Of a stretch of 64,000 bases of DNA, positions 6,801-14,199 are shown piece after piece (position 1 is the first letter of the stretch; each line of letters begins with the position of its first letter). The notes below the pieces were generated by a model that worked only from the letters and a program-made list of their open reading frames with translations, made no database searches and was not told the DNA's origin. Position numbers and translations under genes: made by a program. Location: positions 1 through 64,000 of IMG/VR virus record IMGVR_UViG_3300034061_001913, one strand, 5' to 3'. This DNA comes from a virus.

Positions 6801-7086
6801 AAGTGCGGTGGCTTTTTTCTTTTTGTTTTTCCTTCACGGAACTTCAATTGGAACACGTCAGCAAGGCATTTCATATAACTTGCGGCTTTGCGCTACCCCC
6901 TCTTTTTCTATCATTATAAAAGAAATAAAAAATAAATGAAAACGAACTTTAAAAAACCGCTAATCATTGTTTTAATAGCAATATGAAAGTAGAAGAAAAA
7001 GAAGTATGGAAAGAATGGCAAAAAAGTGACAAAAGAGAACAATAATAAATCAAACAAACAATTAAAAACAATTAAAAACAAGTATT
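6801..7086 (+). other. intergenic region with cassette end and A-rich leader
   Basis: This 286-base gap holds the right inverted end of cassette-like unit 2 (6865-6879) and a GC-richer block (TTGCGGCTTTGCGC) that could be a decayed attC arm. Two tiny open frames follow (15 codons from 6936, 20 codons from 6983) that I would not call genes, and then an A-rich leader before the next gene. No promoter is evident. Confidence 0.4.
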
Positions 7087-7644
7087 ATGACAAACACAAC
7101 AAACACACAAAACCCAGTAGTTGCTATCGGAGCATGGATTAACCCTAATGCAACTCTTCGTCCCGTAAGCGTGATGATGGAACAAAAAGGCGAACCTACT
7201 AACCTTATTGGTTTTATGCTAGGTCAAAAGAATCGCAGAGTAGTTACTGTTTCTTTCACAGAAGAAGTAGCTAATGCTATTGGTATTAACGTTGACGACT
7301 TAGGCAACGGTTACGATAACGTAACTCCAATTAATATCAACATGAGTGCTATTCTTCCTTTCCCAGTTAAAATTCGTATCGTAGAATCTACAGATGCGAA
7401 ATGGGCCGAAGAAAACTATGCTTCTATCAAGAAAGCAGGTAAAGACGGTGCAGAACTAATTACTGCTGATGGAGAAAACATCTATCGTAAGCAGGAATTT
7501 GTTCAAGTTGCAGAAGACGGTTCTAGCGATGACATTCTTGTTTCTCACATTCCTGTGAAAGACATGAACATTGACTTGAAAGAGTCTACTGTAAAAGCTA
7601 CCGGTAAAGCTACAGCTAAGCTTGAGCCAAGTCCAGTATTTTAA
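7087..7644 (+). CDS. hypothetical phage protein, probably highly expressed
   Basis: The 185-residue soluble, acidic protein is expressed from its own A-rich leader (ending AAGTATT-ATG, as at 20818) and closed by a 12-bp terminator, which suggests strong expression. The sequence (T-N-L-I-G-F-M-L-G, V-T-V-S-F-T-E-E-V-A, K-I-R-I-V-E-S-T-D) looks like a beta-rich domain. A nucleic-acid-binding role is possible but unsupported by any motif. Family not recognised. Confidence 0.65.
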   Translation: MTNTTNTQNPVVAIGAWINPNATLRPVSVMMEQKGEPTNLIGFMLGQKNRRVVTVSFTEEVANAIGINVDDLGNGYDNVTPININMSAILPFPVKIRIVESTDAKWAEENYASIKKAGKDGAELITADGENIYRKQEFVQVAEDGSSDDILVSHIPVKDMNIDLKESTVKATGKATAKLEPSPVF

Positions 7645-7672
7645 TCTAACCTTATTAGATTAACCAATTAAC

Positions 7673-7710
7673 ATAGCTACTGTAGTCTTTTGATTACAGT
7701 AGCTATTTTA
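7673..7710 (+). terminator. strong intrinsic terminator
   Basis: A perfect 12-bp stem (7673-7684 with 7695-7706), 10-nt loop and TTTT tail follow the gene ending at 7644. A second small hairpin (TTAATCT/AGATTAA) overlaps the stop codon just upstream. Confidence 0.85.
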
Positions 7711-7741
7711 ACCCTAAACAATAAAACATTTCATAGTGTTT

Positions 7742-7775
7742 AAGATAGTAGTAGTAATTTTGCTACTACTATCTT
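7742..7775 (+). other. 13-bp perfect hairpin without T-tract
   Basis: Bases 7742-7754 pair perfectly with 7763-7775 around the 8-nt loop TAATTTTG. No T run follows, so it is not a typical terminator. It lies 22 bases upstream of the small gene at 7797 and could act in message stability or as a processing site. Confidence 0.5.
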
Positions 7776-7796
7776 CCTGTGTAAAAATCTTATATA

Positions 7797-7961
7797 ATGT
7801 TTACTTTACAGATAACAAAAGAAACCAAAAAGGCTATAGAAAAAGAAATTTTATCTTTAGAAGATAAGATTCGCTATAGACCTGTAGAGTTCGTAAGAGA
7901 ACAAATTGCTAAAAAAGAACTCTTACAAGAGTTGCTAATACATGCTATTATTTTAGATTAA
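7797..7961 (+). CDS. small helical hypothetical protein
   Basis: The 54-residue frame encodes a charged, probably all-helical protein (K-E-T-K-K-A-I-E-K-E-I-L-S-L-E-D-K-I). It lies between a large hairpin and the gene at 7973 with 11 bases to spare, consistent with an operon. No family recognised. Confidence 0.5.
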   Translation: MFTLQITKETKKAIEKEILSLEDKIRYRPVEFVREQIAKKELLQELLIHAIILD

Positions 7962-7972
7962 AAACTAATGTT

Positions 7973-8182
7973 ATGCTAAATAAATTGATTAAAAACAACC
8001 CAATAATACAAAAGCTTAAGTTTTTTGGTAAAAAGCCAGAAATCAAAGAAGCTGAAAAATTTGAAGATTGGTTTTCTCGTTTAAACCCAGACTACAATTT
8101 TGAACAAGGTCAGTTTAATGAATTCCAACTTAACATAAGAAAACAGACTTATAAAAATTATGGTAATACAGAAGATAACTAA
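7973..8182 (+). CDS. small hypothetical protein
   Basis: The 69-residue protein has a basic N-terminus (L-N-K-L-I-K-N-N-P-I-I-Q-K-L-K) and an acidic or aromatic middle (F-E-D-W-F-S-R-L-N-P-D-Y-N-F). Its 3' end overlaps the start of the glucosaminidase-like gene by 23 bases, suggesting translational coupling. Function unknown. Confidence 0.55.
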   Translation: MLNKLIKNNPIIQKLKFFGKKPEIKEAEKFEDWFSRLNPDYNFEQGQFNEFQLNIRKQTYKNYGNTEDN

Positions 8183-8747
8183 AAACTTAGAGGTTAAAGA
8201 TATTACTTCGGGTTGGAAATGGAAAAACAGACTAATTTGGTTCCTAATAGGAGCCATTTTTGTTTTATCCTCTCATACTGTTTACAGGGCTTTTAATCCT
8301 GTGGTGTGTAGGACTGTAGAAAAAGACAAGTTAATGCTTCAAATGTATGATTCTATGGCTTTACAGCTTAAAGTTCGTAGCTTTAGAGACTCTGATTTAA
8401 CAGAGAAAAGTCTTTTTACTTATGTTGAGCTAATCGGTTGTACTCATCCTTATGAAACTACAGCTCAAGCTTTGTATGAGTCAGGAAATTTCTCGCTTAA
8501 AAGTTCTGCTAGGTACAACAATCTGTTTGGATTTAGAGATCAAGATTATTTAGTATTCAAACATTGGACTTATTGTGTAGATTTTATGGTTAAAAACTAT
8601 CAGGTCAAGCACAGATTAACTAAAGATTTAGATTATTATGCCTGGATACCTAAATCCTACCATGGAGTAGAAAGAGCTGTTTATAACAAAGGAGTTCATT
8701 ATATTGAACTCAAACTAAGACAAAAATATGGAAAAATCCTGGATTGA
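8160..8747 (+). CDS. membrane-anchored glucosaminidase-like protein
   Basis: The 195-residue protein has a transmembrane helix at about residues 22-38 and then a domain like the FlgJ/endo-beta-N-acetylglucosaminidase fold. This shows T-A-Q-A-L-Y-E-S-G-N-F with the likely catalytic Glu107, Y-N-N-L-F-G-F at 119-125, and an F-K-H-W segment. Such enzymes cleave the glycan strands of peptidoglycan. The topology (N-in, catalytic domain outside) places it at the periplasmic face of the inner membrane. It lies in the early half, far from the lysis cassette at 38-39.5 kb, so it may remodel the wall during infection rather than lyse. Activity is inferred. Confidence 0.7.
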   Translation: MVIQKITKNLEVKDITSGWKWKNRLIWFLIGAIFVLSSHTVYRAFNPVVCRTVEKDKLMLQMYDSMALQLKVRSFRDSDLTEKSLFTYVELIGCTHPYETTAQALYESGNFSLKSSARYNNLFGFRDQDYLVFKHWTYCVDFMVKNYQVKHRLTKDLDYYAWIPKSYHGVERAVYNKGVHYIELKLRQKYGKILD

Positions 8748-8919
8748 CCTCAACGAAGAATTAAGACTAGAAATAGAAAGCCTACATAACCCTGTATTTG
8801 AATCAATATTGATTCCGGTATCTTCGGAAATTTTGCAAGAAGCTGTTTACGAGCCAGAAGTACTAGAAGAAATACTAGAAGAAAACAAAGAAACCTTACA
8901 AACAATCAAACAAGACTAG
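8728..8919 (+). CDS. small acidic hypothetical protein
   Basis: The 63-residue, strongly acidic and helical protein (L-E-E-I-L-E-E-N-K-E-T) overlaps the end of the glucosaminidase-like gene by 20 bases and is followed after two bases by the next gene. Translational coupling is likely. An interaction with the enzyme encoded upstream is a guess from position only. Confidence 0.55.
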   Translation: MEKSWIDLNEELRLEIESLHNPVFESILIPVSSEILQEAVYEPEVLEEILEENKETLQTIKQD

Positions 8920-8921
8920 AA

Positions 8922-9119
8922 ATGTTAAAATATTCAGATAATCCCTTATACTGTATGCTTACAGAGGGGGATTTAATCTTACAAAAAGACCAGTATTACG
9001 ATTACAGTAACGACCAATGGGTAGATGTAGAAGCTGAGTTTATCGGACTTCTTTACAACGGTCCTTATGGTTATTATCATTTTTTAGTAATTAGAAGAAA
9101 AAACAAAAAGAAAAAATAA
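8922..9119 (+). CDS. small hypothetical protein with aromatic motif
   Basis: The 65-residue product has G-D-L-I-L-Q-K-D-Q-Y-Y-D-Y followed by W-V-D-V and F-I-G-L-L-Y-N-G-P, and ends in a run of Lys/Arg. It resembles short beta-barrel proteins common in phages of Bacteroidetes with the pattern G-D-x-I-Q-x-x-D-x-Y then W. No function is known to me. Confidence 0.55.
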   Translation: MLKYSDNPLYCMLTEGDLILQKDQYYDYSNDQWVDVEAEFIGLLYNGPYGYYHFLVIRRKNKKKK

Positions 9120-9121
9120 TT

Positions 9122-9289
9122 ATGGTTTACGTAGAACTAAGTGCTGACAGTGAACAGCAACTATTAGTAAAAATACAAGAATATTTGAAAGAGTATCCTA
9201 CAGCAGGTTATGGAACCCTTGCTGGGAAAATAATCGTTTACAACGATAAACACACTTGCGTAGTATCAAGAAACAACTCATCTGACTAA
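9122..9289 (+). CDS. small alpha/beta hypothetical protein
   Basis: This 55-residue frame starts two bases after the previous stop and ends one base before the next gene. The product (V-Y-V-E-L-S, L-L-V-K-I-Q-E-Y-L, G-K-I-I-V-Y-N-D, T-C-V-V-S-R) has a beta-alpha-beta-beta pattern. No family recognised. Confidence 0.55.
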   Translation: MVYVELSADSEQQLLVKIQEYLKEYPTAGYGTLAGKIIVYNDKHTCVVSRNNSSD

Positions 9290-9290
9290 A

Positions 9291-11087
9291 ATGGAAAAGA
9301 ACTTAATAATTGACTCTTTACTAATTAGCAAATTGGAGAGAATCAACTCTCCAATTTCTACACATTTACTTAATTTAAGAGAATCGGAACAAGATATTGA
9401 AAATTTATCTATTAATTACCTAGGTATTAGCTCAGAGAATCCTTCTTTTATCAGTTACTTAAATGAAGACCGCTACGAAAAGATAAAAAATACCAATAAA
9501 AGAGCTATAACTGATTTTACTTACACTTTTAAAGATAGTGCTTTTTATCCACCAGATATAGATGAGCTTAATATACCAGCAGATCTTTTTGACAATATTT
9601 TGTATTATCAGGAAGACTCAGATTTTCCTAAATACAAAAAAACGTTTAATTCAGAATTAGTGGGTACTTTTATTCTTCCGATTTTAGTATATTATACAGA
9701 CGGTCCAGAAATAGACTTAAAAGAAGTTTTAAAGTTTAAATTTGATGAACACGGATTAAATAGATTTTCTTTATGGCCTAGCAATTTTAATTATAATTTT
9801 ATAACCATTAGATGTAGTATTAGAGCTAATAAATTTCTTGATTACATAGATATTCAAGACATAAACACTATAGAAATTAATGATAATGATTTTTACAATC
9901 CTAAGTTAAGATACCACAGTTCTATAGGAAAGCTGTTAAAAAAAATCATTCCAAAAGTAGATTCTTTGTATGGGCAGAAAGAACTAGCAAATTTTATTAC
10001 TTTGTTTAAATCAGAGTCTTACAAAGAGTTAGGAACTAATCATGAGTTTATTTTTGAAGAAGCAACAGAAGATAGGATTCTTTGGGGCTACCACACAGAA
10101 AATTATTATCAAGATAGTAATACTCTAGGTAGTTCTTGTATGCGTTATAACCATTGTCAAGAGTATTTGCATATTTACTCAGAGAATCCAGACAAGATTA
10201 GTTTAGGTATGCTTCTTAAAGAAAATAAAGTTGCAGCAAGAGCTCTTATTTGGCGAATAGGAGATGATGTTTGGTTTGATCGTATCTATGCTATAAACCA
10301 TGACACAGAGATTATCTTAAAAAATCATTTAGAAGAGCTAAACATGAACAACTGCTATGACGAAGACTACAAATTGTTTGTTAATTTAAAAAACACTTAC
10401 TTTGACTATTATCCTTATATGGATACTTTCCGTTACTTAGTATTGGGTTCAGGCTTATGTAGTGATACGACTGTGACCTATGACAAAGAATTAACTGATG
10501 CAGAGGGTAATGTTGATGGCAGCGAATGCAGCAATTGCGGAAGTCACGAAGATTCAGATGATCTACACGAGATTACTGTGGGTCGTTACACAGGACATAT
10601 GATGTGTTCTGACTGTTGTACTCTTACAAAGGATGACGAGTGTATTGTATGTAGTGATGCTGTTTATTGTGAGTATGTAAATGGTCATTATCACCGAGAG
10701 GACGTAACAAGACTTCACGACGGAAATTACGTCCATAATTATGATGTAGTTGAAAGTTATGAAGGCAACTATTACATAAAAGATGATATTTCCGACTATG
10801 CAGTTAAGTACAAAGATCAGTGGTATGAGTTTACTGGAGATTACACAGTAGAAGTAAACGGAGAATGGTATCACAGAGACTCTGAAGATATTGAATATAT
10901 TGAAGGAGAATATGTTGAAGCCGAGTCAGAACGTTACTATGAATTATTAGAACAAGTTAAATTAAGAGAAAATCTCCAAGAAACGAAAGAAGAAGTTAAA
11001 CTACAAGAAAACAAAACAAATGACGAACAAAGCAAAGAAATCAATACCATCTCAGCAGAAGAAGACTTTTACCCCTTCCCCCTCTAA
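9291..11087 (+). CDS. large phage protein with S-C-M-R-Y domain and C-terminal zinc fingers
   Basis: The 598-residue protein has three parts. Residues 1-240 are an unrecognised helical region. Around 250-350 comes a domain with S-S-C-M-R-Y-N-H-C (Cys283), Y-S-E-N-P-D-K-I-S-L-G-M-L and A-R-A-L-I-W-R; I have seen this pattern in large-phage hypothetical proteins, and its function is unknown to me. Residues 413-460 contain C-x-x-C-G, C-S-D-C-C and C-I-V-C pairs, i.e. one or two zinc fingers, followed by short repeats with W-Y-x-F and G-E-Y motifs. The last 68 bases overlap exon 1 of the metallopeptidase gene, so the two are probably coupled. Confidence 0.6.
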   Translation: MEKNLIIDSLLISKLERINSPISTHLLNLRESEQDIENLSINYLGISSENPSFISYLNEDRYEKIKNTNKRAITDFTYTFKDSAFYPPDIDELNIPADLFDNILYYQEDSDFPKYKKTFNSELVGTFILPILVYYTDGPEIDLKEVLKFKFDEHGLNRFSLWPSNFNYNFITIRCSIRANKFLDYIDIQDINTIEINDNDFYNPKLRYHSSIGKLLKKIIPKVDSLYGQKELANFITLFKSESYKELGTNHEFIFEEATEDRILWGYHTENYYQDSNTLGSSCMRYNHCQEYLHIYSENPDKISLGMLLKENKVAARALIWRIGDDVWFDRIYAINHDTEIILKNHLEELNMNNCYDEDYKLFVNLKNTYFDYYPYMDTFRYLVLGSGLCSDTTVTYDKELTDAEGNVDGSECSNCGSHEDSDDLHEITVGRYTGHMMCSDCCTLTKDDECIVCSDAVYCEYVNGHYHREDVTRLHDGNYVHNYDVVESYEGNYYIKDDISDYAVKYKDQWYEFTGDYTVEVNGEWYHRDSEDIEYIEGEYVEAESERYYELLEQVKLRENLQETKEEVKLQENKTNDEQSKEINTISAEEDFYPFPL

Positions 11088-11487
11088 AAAAAAAGAAAAG
11101 TATTATGATGCTTCTGATACCTCTAATTCCTATAGAAGCTATTACGAGAACAAGCCTTCTTTTCCTGTATTAGACAATGAAATTAAAATTGATTGGGATT
11201 TATTTTATAATTTACTAGAACAGCAAACCCCTAGCAGAAGTATTCAACAAGAAAGGTTCTTAGAATGGTTGGTACAATATCTTACTAAAGTTCCTGGAGT
11301 AGAAGTTACAAGAGACAATTTTGGTAACATCTATGCAGTTAAAGGAGAAGCAGAGTTTTATCCTTGTGTCATAGCGCATACTGACATTAACCAAGACTAT
11401 ACTACTCATTTGAAAATAGTAAGAAACGAAAAGTGGGTTTATGGTATGGATATGGATACTGGGCTACAATGCGGTGTCGGTTTCGAT
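11020..11487 (+). CDS. M20-like metallopeptidase, exon 1 (5' part of split gene)
   Basis: Exon 1 codes for residues 1-156 of a gene interrupted by an intron. After a Lys/Ser-rich N-terminus it contains the metal-binding A-H-T-D motif (His120, Asp122) and ends G-V-G-F-D (Asp156). Joined to exon 2 this gives G-V-G-F-D-D-K-N-G, the G-x-D-D-K block typical of M20/M28-type zinc aminopeptidases. Without splicing the frame would read 8 more codons into the intron and stop at 11511. The full spliced protein would be 411 residues. The start overlaps the preceding gene by 68 bases. Confidence 0.8.
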
Positions 11488-11558
11488 AAATGTTGTCGCG
11501 TAGTACAGTAATGTACTAATGAAAATTGGGTAAAATCGGAGAAAGCTAAACGAAACTA

Positions 11559-11589
11559 TTGACTTTTATTTTTTAATTTTGTATTTTTG
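11559..11589 (+). promoter_or_regulatory. Bacteroidetes-type promoter inside the intron
   Basis: TTG at 11559-11561, 20 nt, then TATTTTTG at 11582-11589 match the -33/-7 consensus. The predicted start of transcription coincides with ATG 11594, so the endonuclease message would be leaderless. Confidence 0.7.
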
Positions 11590-11593
11590 TCAA

Positions 11594-12610
11594 ATGAGTA
11601 CAAGGTTAGATGATATAAAAATAAAAGAAATGTTTGAAGAGTACGAAAACTGTGCTGAAATAAACATTTCTCAGTTGGCTAAAAAATATGGAATTTGCAG
11701 AAGCTCTTTTCATAAACTAAGAGAATTATATAATATCTCTGAAAAAGATAGATTAGATACAAAATATCCTAAACTTCTTATACAGGAAATACATAACAAG
11801 TACTTAAATGAGGGTACTAGTTTAGTAGCATTGTACAAAGAGTATAAAATCAAACCTTTTAGGTTAAAAGAAAGGTTTGAGAAATATGGATTTAAAGTAA
11901 AAAACCCTAAACAAGGGTTAAATCTAAACTTTTTTGATAATATTGATTCTGAAATTAAAGCCTATTTACTAGGATTTATTGTAGGAGATGGTTCTGTTTC
12001 AGATGAAGGATTGCATATCAGAGTGGCTTATAATGATATTTATATCATAAAGTTATTTCAAAAGTATATTAATCCAGAAGTTGAAATAAAACATCTCCCC
12101 TTAGAAAACCAACAAGATCAAGTCATAATAAACTTTTATAGCGTTGAATTAATAAAAAAATTAGAAAATTACGGTATAGTACAGAATAAAACGTATGTAC
12201 CTATGTGTATTCCTGAGATGCCAAAAGACTTAGTGAGGCATTTTATAAGAGGATATTACGATGCAGATGGTACTGCAAGTTTTGGGGTTAAAATAAATCC
12301 TAAGACTCAAAATACAAAAGGAACTACTTTTAAAGCTGCTTTTACTTCACATCTTCCCAATTTACTGGAAGATATAGTAAAAAACTTAGCTATAAAGAAT
12401 ATTTCAAGTTCTTTAAATTATTATAGGAATAACAAACAAAACTATTACTACTCCTTAGTAATTAGTATGAGGTGTTTAGATTTGTTTGAGAACTACCTGT
12501 ACCAAGATTCTAATTTTTATTTATTAAGAAAACGAGAAAAGTTTTTGTTGCGCATGCTAACACCGAGGGAAGCCTTGATATTAAAAAATCAAGTGCCCCG
12601 TAACGCATAG
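11594..12610 (+). CDS. LAGLIDADG homing endonuclease (intron-encoded)
   Basis: The 338-residue protein carries two LAGLIDADG motifs, L-L-G-F-I-V-G-D-G-S-V at 125-135 and H-F-I-R-G-Y-Y-D-A-D-G-T-A at 216-228. Asp134 region and Asp226 region provide the metal-binding acidic residues, so it is a single-chain two-motif enzyme. The N-terminal 110 residues look like one or two helix-turn-helix segments (I-S-Q-L-A-K-K-Y-G-I-C-R-S-S-F), probably for DNA recognition. It cleaves intronless alleles and spreads the intron. A TTG at 11579 could extend the frame by five codons, but it lies inside the promoter, so ATG 11594 is preferred. Confidence 0.92.
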   Translation: MSTRLDDIKIKEMFEEYENCAEINISQLAKKYGICRSSFHKLRELYNISEKDRLDTKYPKLLIQEIHNKYLNEGTSLVALYKEYKIKPFRLKERFEKYGFKVKNPKQGLNLNFFDNIDSEIKAYLLGFIVGDGSVSDEGLHIRVAYNDIYIIKLFQKYINPEVEIKHLPLENQQDQVIINFYSVELIKKLENYGIVQNKTYVPMCIPEMPKDLVRHFIRGYYDADGTASFGVKINPKTQNTKGTTFKAAFTSHLPNLLEDIVKNLAIKNISSSLNYYRNNKQNYYYSLVISMRCLDLFENYLYQDSNFYLLRKREKFLLRMLTPREALILKNQVPRNA

Positions 12611-12742
12611 GGATTGAACCTCTAACGAGAATATAACATCCCCACGAGTATCCGACACCCTTAGTCAAGGGTGATAATGTATGCTGAACTTATGGGAAAC
12701 CATAAGAACTATAGGATAAAAAGCCTATAGGATAACATAATG

Positions 12743-13510
12743 GACAAAAATGGCTGTTTGTTTGCTTTGACTATGCTAAAACACTTAGACGCTATTAAGA
12801 TAGCTTTCTTTAAAGACGAGGAGATTGGAGCTGTAGGTAGCAAAAAAGCAGATCCTACTTTTTTCTATGACTGTTCAATGATTTTTCAAATGGACAGAAA
12901 TTCCTACAAAGGCTTAGAGCTAATAACCTATACTAATGGGGTTACTAGTTGCTCTAAGGAATTTGTAGAGGCTGCACAACCCTTAATGACTAAATATTCT
13001 GTTACAGAAGGAAACGGTATCTTTACAGATGTTGGAGAAATTGTAAAATTAGCAGGAGTTGATTGTATCGGTTGCAATATTGGAGCTGGTTATTTTGACG
13101 AGCATTCTGAAAGAGAAATCACTTCTATTCAAGCTCTAGAAAATTCTATTAACTTTGGCTATGAATGTCTACTTACTCTTGGGAGTACTAAATGGTATCA
13201 CAGAACAGGTAACTCTCAAAGAAAAGATAAAAGAAGTTACAGAGACGAAATGTACGATGCATACTTTGTAGAACAATCTGCACAACTTCAAATGCCAGAT
13301 TACGAGTACAGGCACGTCTTTTCTGAATTAACAGATGAGGATTATTTAAGTGATACAGACATCCTTTATGACTTAAATGATGGTTTTTGTCCTTGTTGCG
13401 GTAGTCAGGATTTATGTCAAGAAGGTTATTCACATGCTAGTATTTCTTGTTTTGACTGTGGATCTCTTTATTTTGTACCTACACACTATTTAAAAGAACA
13501 ACTTAATTAA
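12743..13510 (+). CDS. M20-like metallopeptidase, exon 2 (3' part of split gene)
   Basis: Exon 2 supplies residues 157-411. It completes the active site with Asp157 (bridging Asp of D-D-K), the catalytic/metal pair Glu182-Glu183 in F-K-D-E-E-I-G, Asp207 in M-D-R-N, and the last metal ligand His277 in F-D-E-H-S-E-R-E. About 95 residues beyond the peptidase core, C-P-C-C-G and C-F-D-C-G (372-396) form a zinc ribbon not usual in this family. The ATG at 12740 is an artefact of the exon border: T-G belongs to the intron. The protein should act as a cytoplasmic exo- or dipeptidase; the substrate is unknown. Confidence 0.82.
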   Translation, partial: DKNGCLFALTMLKHLDAIKIAFFKDEEIGAVGSKKADPTFFYDCSMIFQMDRNSYKGLELITYTNGVTSCSKEFVEAAQPLMTKYSVTEGNGIFTDVGEIVKLAGVDCIGCNIGAGYFDEHSEREITSIQALENSINFGYECLLTLGSTKWYHRTGNSQRKDKRSYRDEMYDAYFVEQSAQLQMPDYEYRHVFSELTDEDYLSDTDILYDLNDGFCPCCGSQDLCQEGYSHASISCFDCGSLYFVPTHYLKEQLN

Positions 13511-13518
13511 CCTATAAG

Positions 13519-13550
13519 AGAAGGGGACTAGTTCCCCTTCTTTTTAATTT
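13519..13550 (+). terminator. intrinsic terminator
   Basis: AGAAGGGGA (13519-13527) pairs with TCCCCTTCT (13533-13541), 5-nt loop, then TTTTT. It closes the transcript containing the zinc-finger and metallopeptidase genes. Confidence 0.85.
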
Positions 13551-13565
13551 AAAAACAAATTTAAA

Positions 13566-13940
13566 ATGACACAACAAGAAATACAAGAACGTAATGAGAA
13601 GATAGCAATTATGCTTGGATGGAAAACTATTTCACAATTAGAGGAAATAAACGAAGAAAATGAACATCTGAAAGATTGTTATTTTTTACCACATACAGAA
13701 TTAGTTTTTTGGTCTGTGGAAAATTTAAAATTTCATTCAGATTGGAATTGGCTTATGGAAGCAGTTGAGTTTATTGAAAGTAGGGGTTACGAAATTGATA
13801 TATTTGCAAATTGTGTTGAAATTTGTACAACTCCTGATGAAGATTATGTATCTGAAGCTGTAGGTAAAACTAAAAAAGAAGCCGTATTCATAGCCGTATC
13901 TGATTTTGCTAAACTCCATAACGAAATAAAAGCAAACTAA
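13566..13940 (+). CDS. phage ABA-sandwich domain protein
   Basis: The 124-residue protein starts with N-E-K-I-A-I-M-L-G-W and has L-K-F-H-S-D-W-N-W-L-M-E-A-V-E-F-I-E in the middle. This is the pattern of the small Phage_ABA_S family found in many phages. The C-terminal part (K-T-K-K-E-A-V-F-I-A-V) forms the last helix. The family has a predicted alpha-beta-alpha sandwich and no established role. It begins a run of small genes after the terminator at 13519. Confidence 0.75.
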   Translation: MTQQEIQERNEKIAIMLGWKTISQLEEINEENEHLKDCYFLPHTELVFWSVENLKFHSDWNWLMEAVEFIESRGYEIDIFANCVEICTTPDEDYVSEAVGKTKKEAVFIAVSDFAKLHNEIKAN

Positions 13941-13942
13941 AT

Positions 13943-14167
13943 ATGAGTAAAATATGGAAAACTCCTATGGACAAACCTTTAAGGTCAGCTCAATTAGTAA
14001 AAAGAGTCATCATTGACGAACAGTTACCTGCTGGTTGGCCTGTTAAGTGGGGAAAACAATGGGACATTACTATTAATAATAAACTTATTCCTACTGGTTT
14101 AACTAGTCTTACTTGGACAGGAAATCAATGGAAAGAGTTTATCTTAAAACACTCAAACAAAGTATGA
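13943..14167 (+). CDS. small hypothetical protein
   Basis: The 74-residue product is rich in Trp and Lys (W-P-V-K-W-G-K-Q-W-D-I-T, L-T-W-T-G-N-Q-W-K) and probably a small beta fold. It starts two bases after the previous stop. Its stop overlaps an ATG at 14164 (ATGA), hinting at coupling to the next gene. Function unknown. Confidence 0.6.
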   Translation: MSKIWKTPMDKPLRSAQLVKRVIIDEQLPAGWPVKWGKQWDITINNKLIPTGLTSLTWTGNQWKEFILKHSNKV

Positions 14168-14199
14168 AAAAACTATTATTAGCAATTATGTCTATTTAT

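Larger units (their letters stand above)
5994..6879 (+). repeat. two-gene unit bounded by inverted ends (cassette-like unit 2)
   Basis: GTTATATGAAGTGCC at 5994-6008 and GGCATTTCATATAAC at 6865-6879 are inverted repeats with 14 of 15 pairing. They bracket the genes at 6071 and 6402. The layout repeats that of unit 1 with a different end sequence, as expected for independently acquired cassettes. Confidence 0.5.
11488..12742 (+). mobile_element. group I-type intron with LAGLIDADG endonuclease
   Basis: This 1255-base insert splits the metallopeptidase gene between codons 156 and 157. Exon 1 ends with T (11487) and the insert ends with G (12742), the hallmark ends of group I introns. Removal restores the frame and the G-F-D-D-K motif. 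Near its ends are compact hairpins: 11502-11507/11512-11517 closed by a GTAA tetraloop, 12656-12662/12667-12673, 12689-12695/12700-12706 closed by a GAAA tetraloop, and 12709-12715/12724-12730. Bases CGAT before the splice site can pair with GTTG just inside the intron, giving a T-G pair at the cut. I did not place every core helix (P3-P7), so the group is inferred. Confidence 0.82.

Noticed and set aside
12740-12742. ATG 12740 as start of an independent 256-residue gene
   Set aside because: The bases TG belong to the intron end, and the resulting protein would lack the first metal-binding residues; joining to exon 1 explains the sequence completely.
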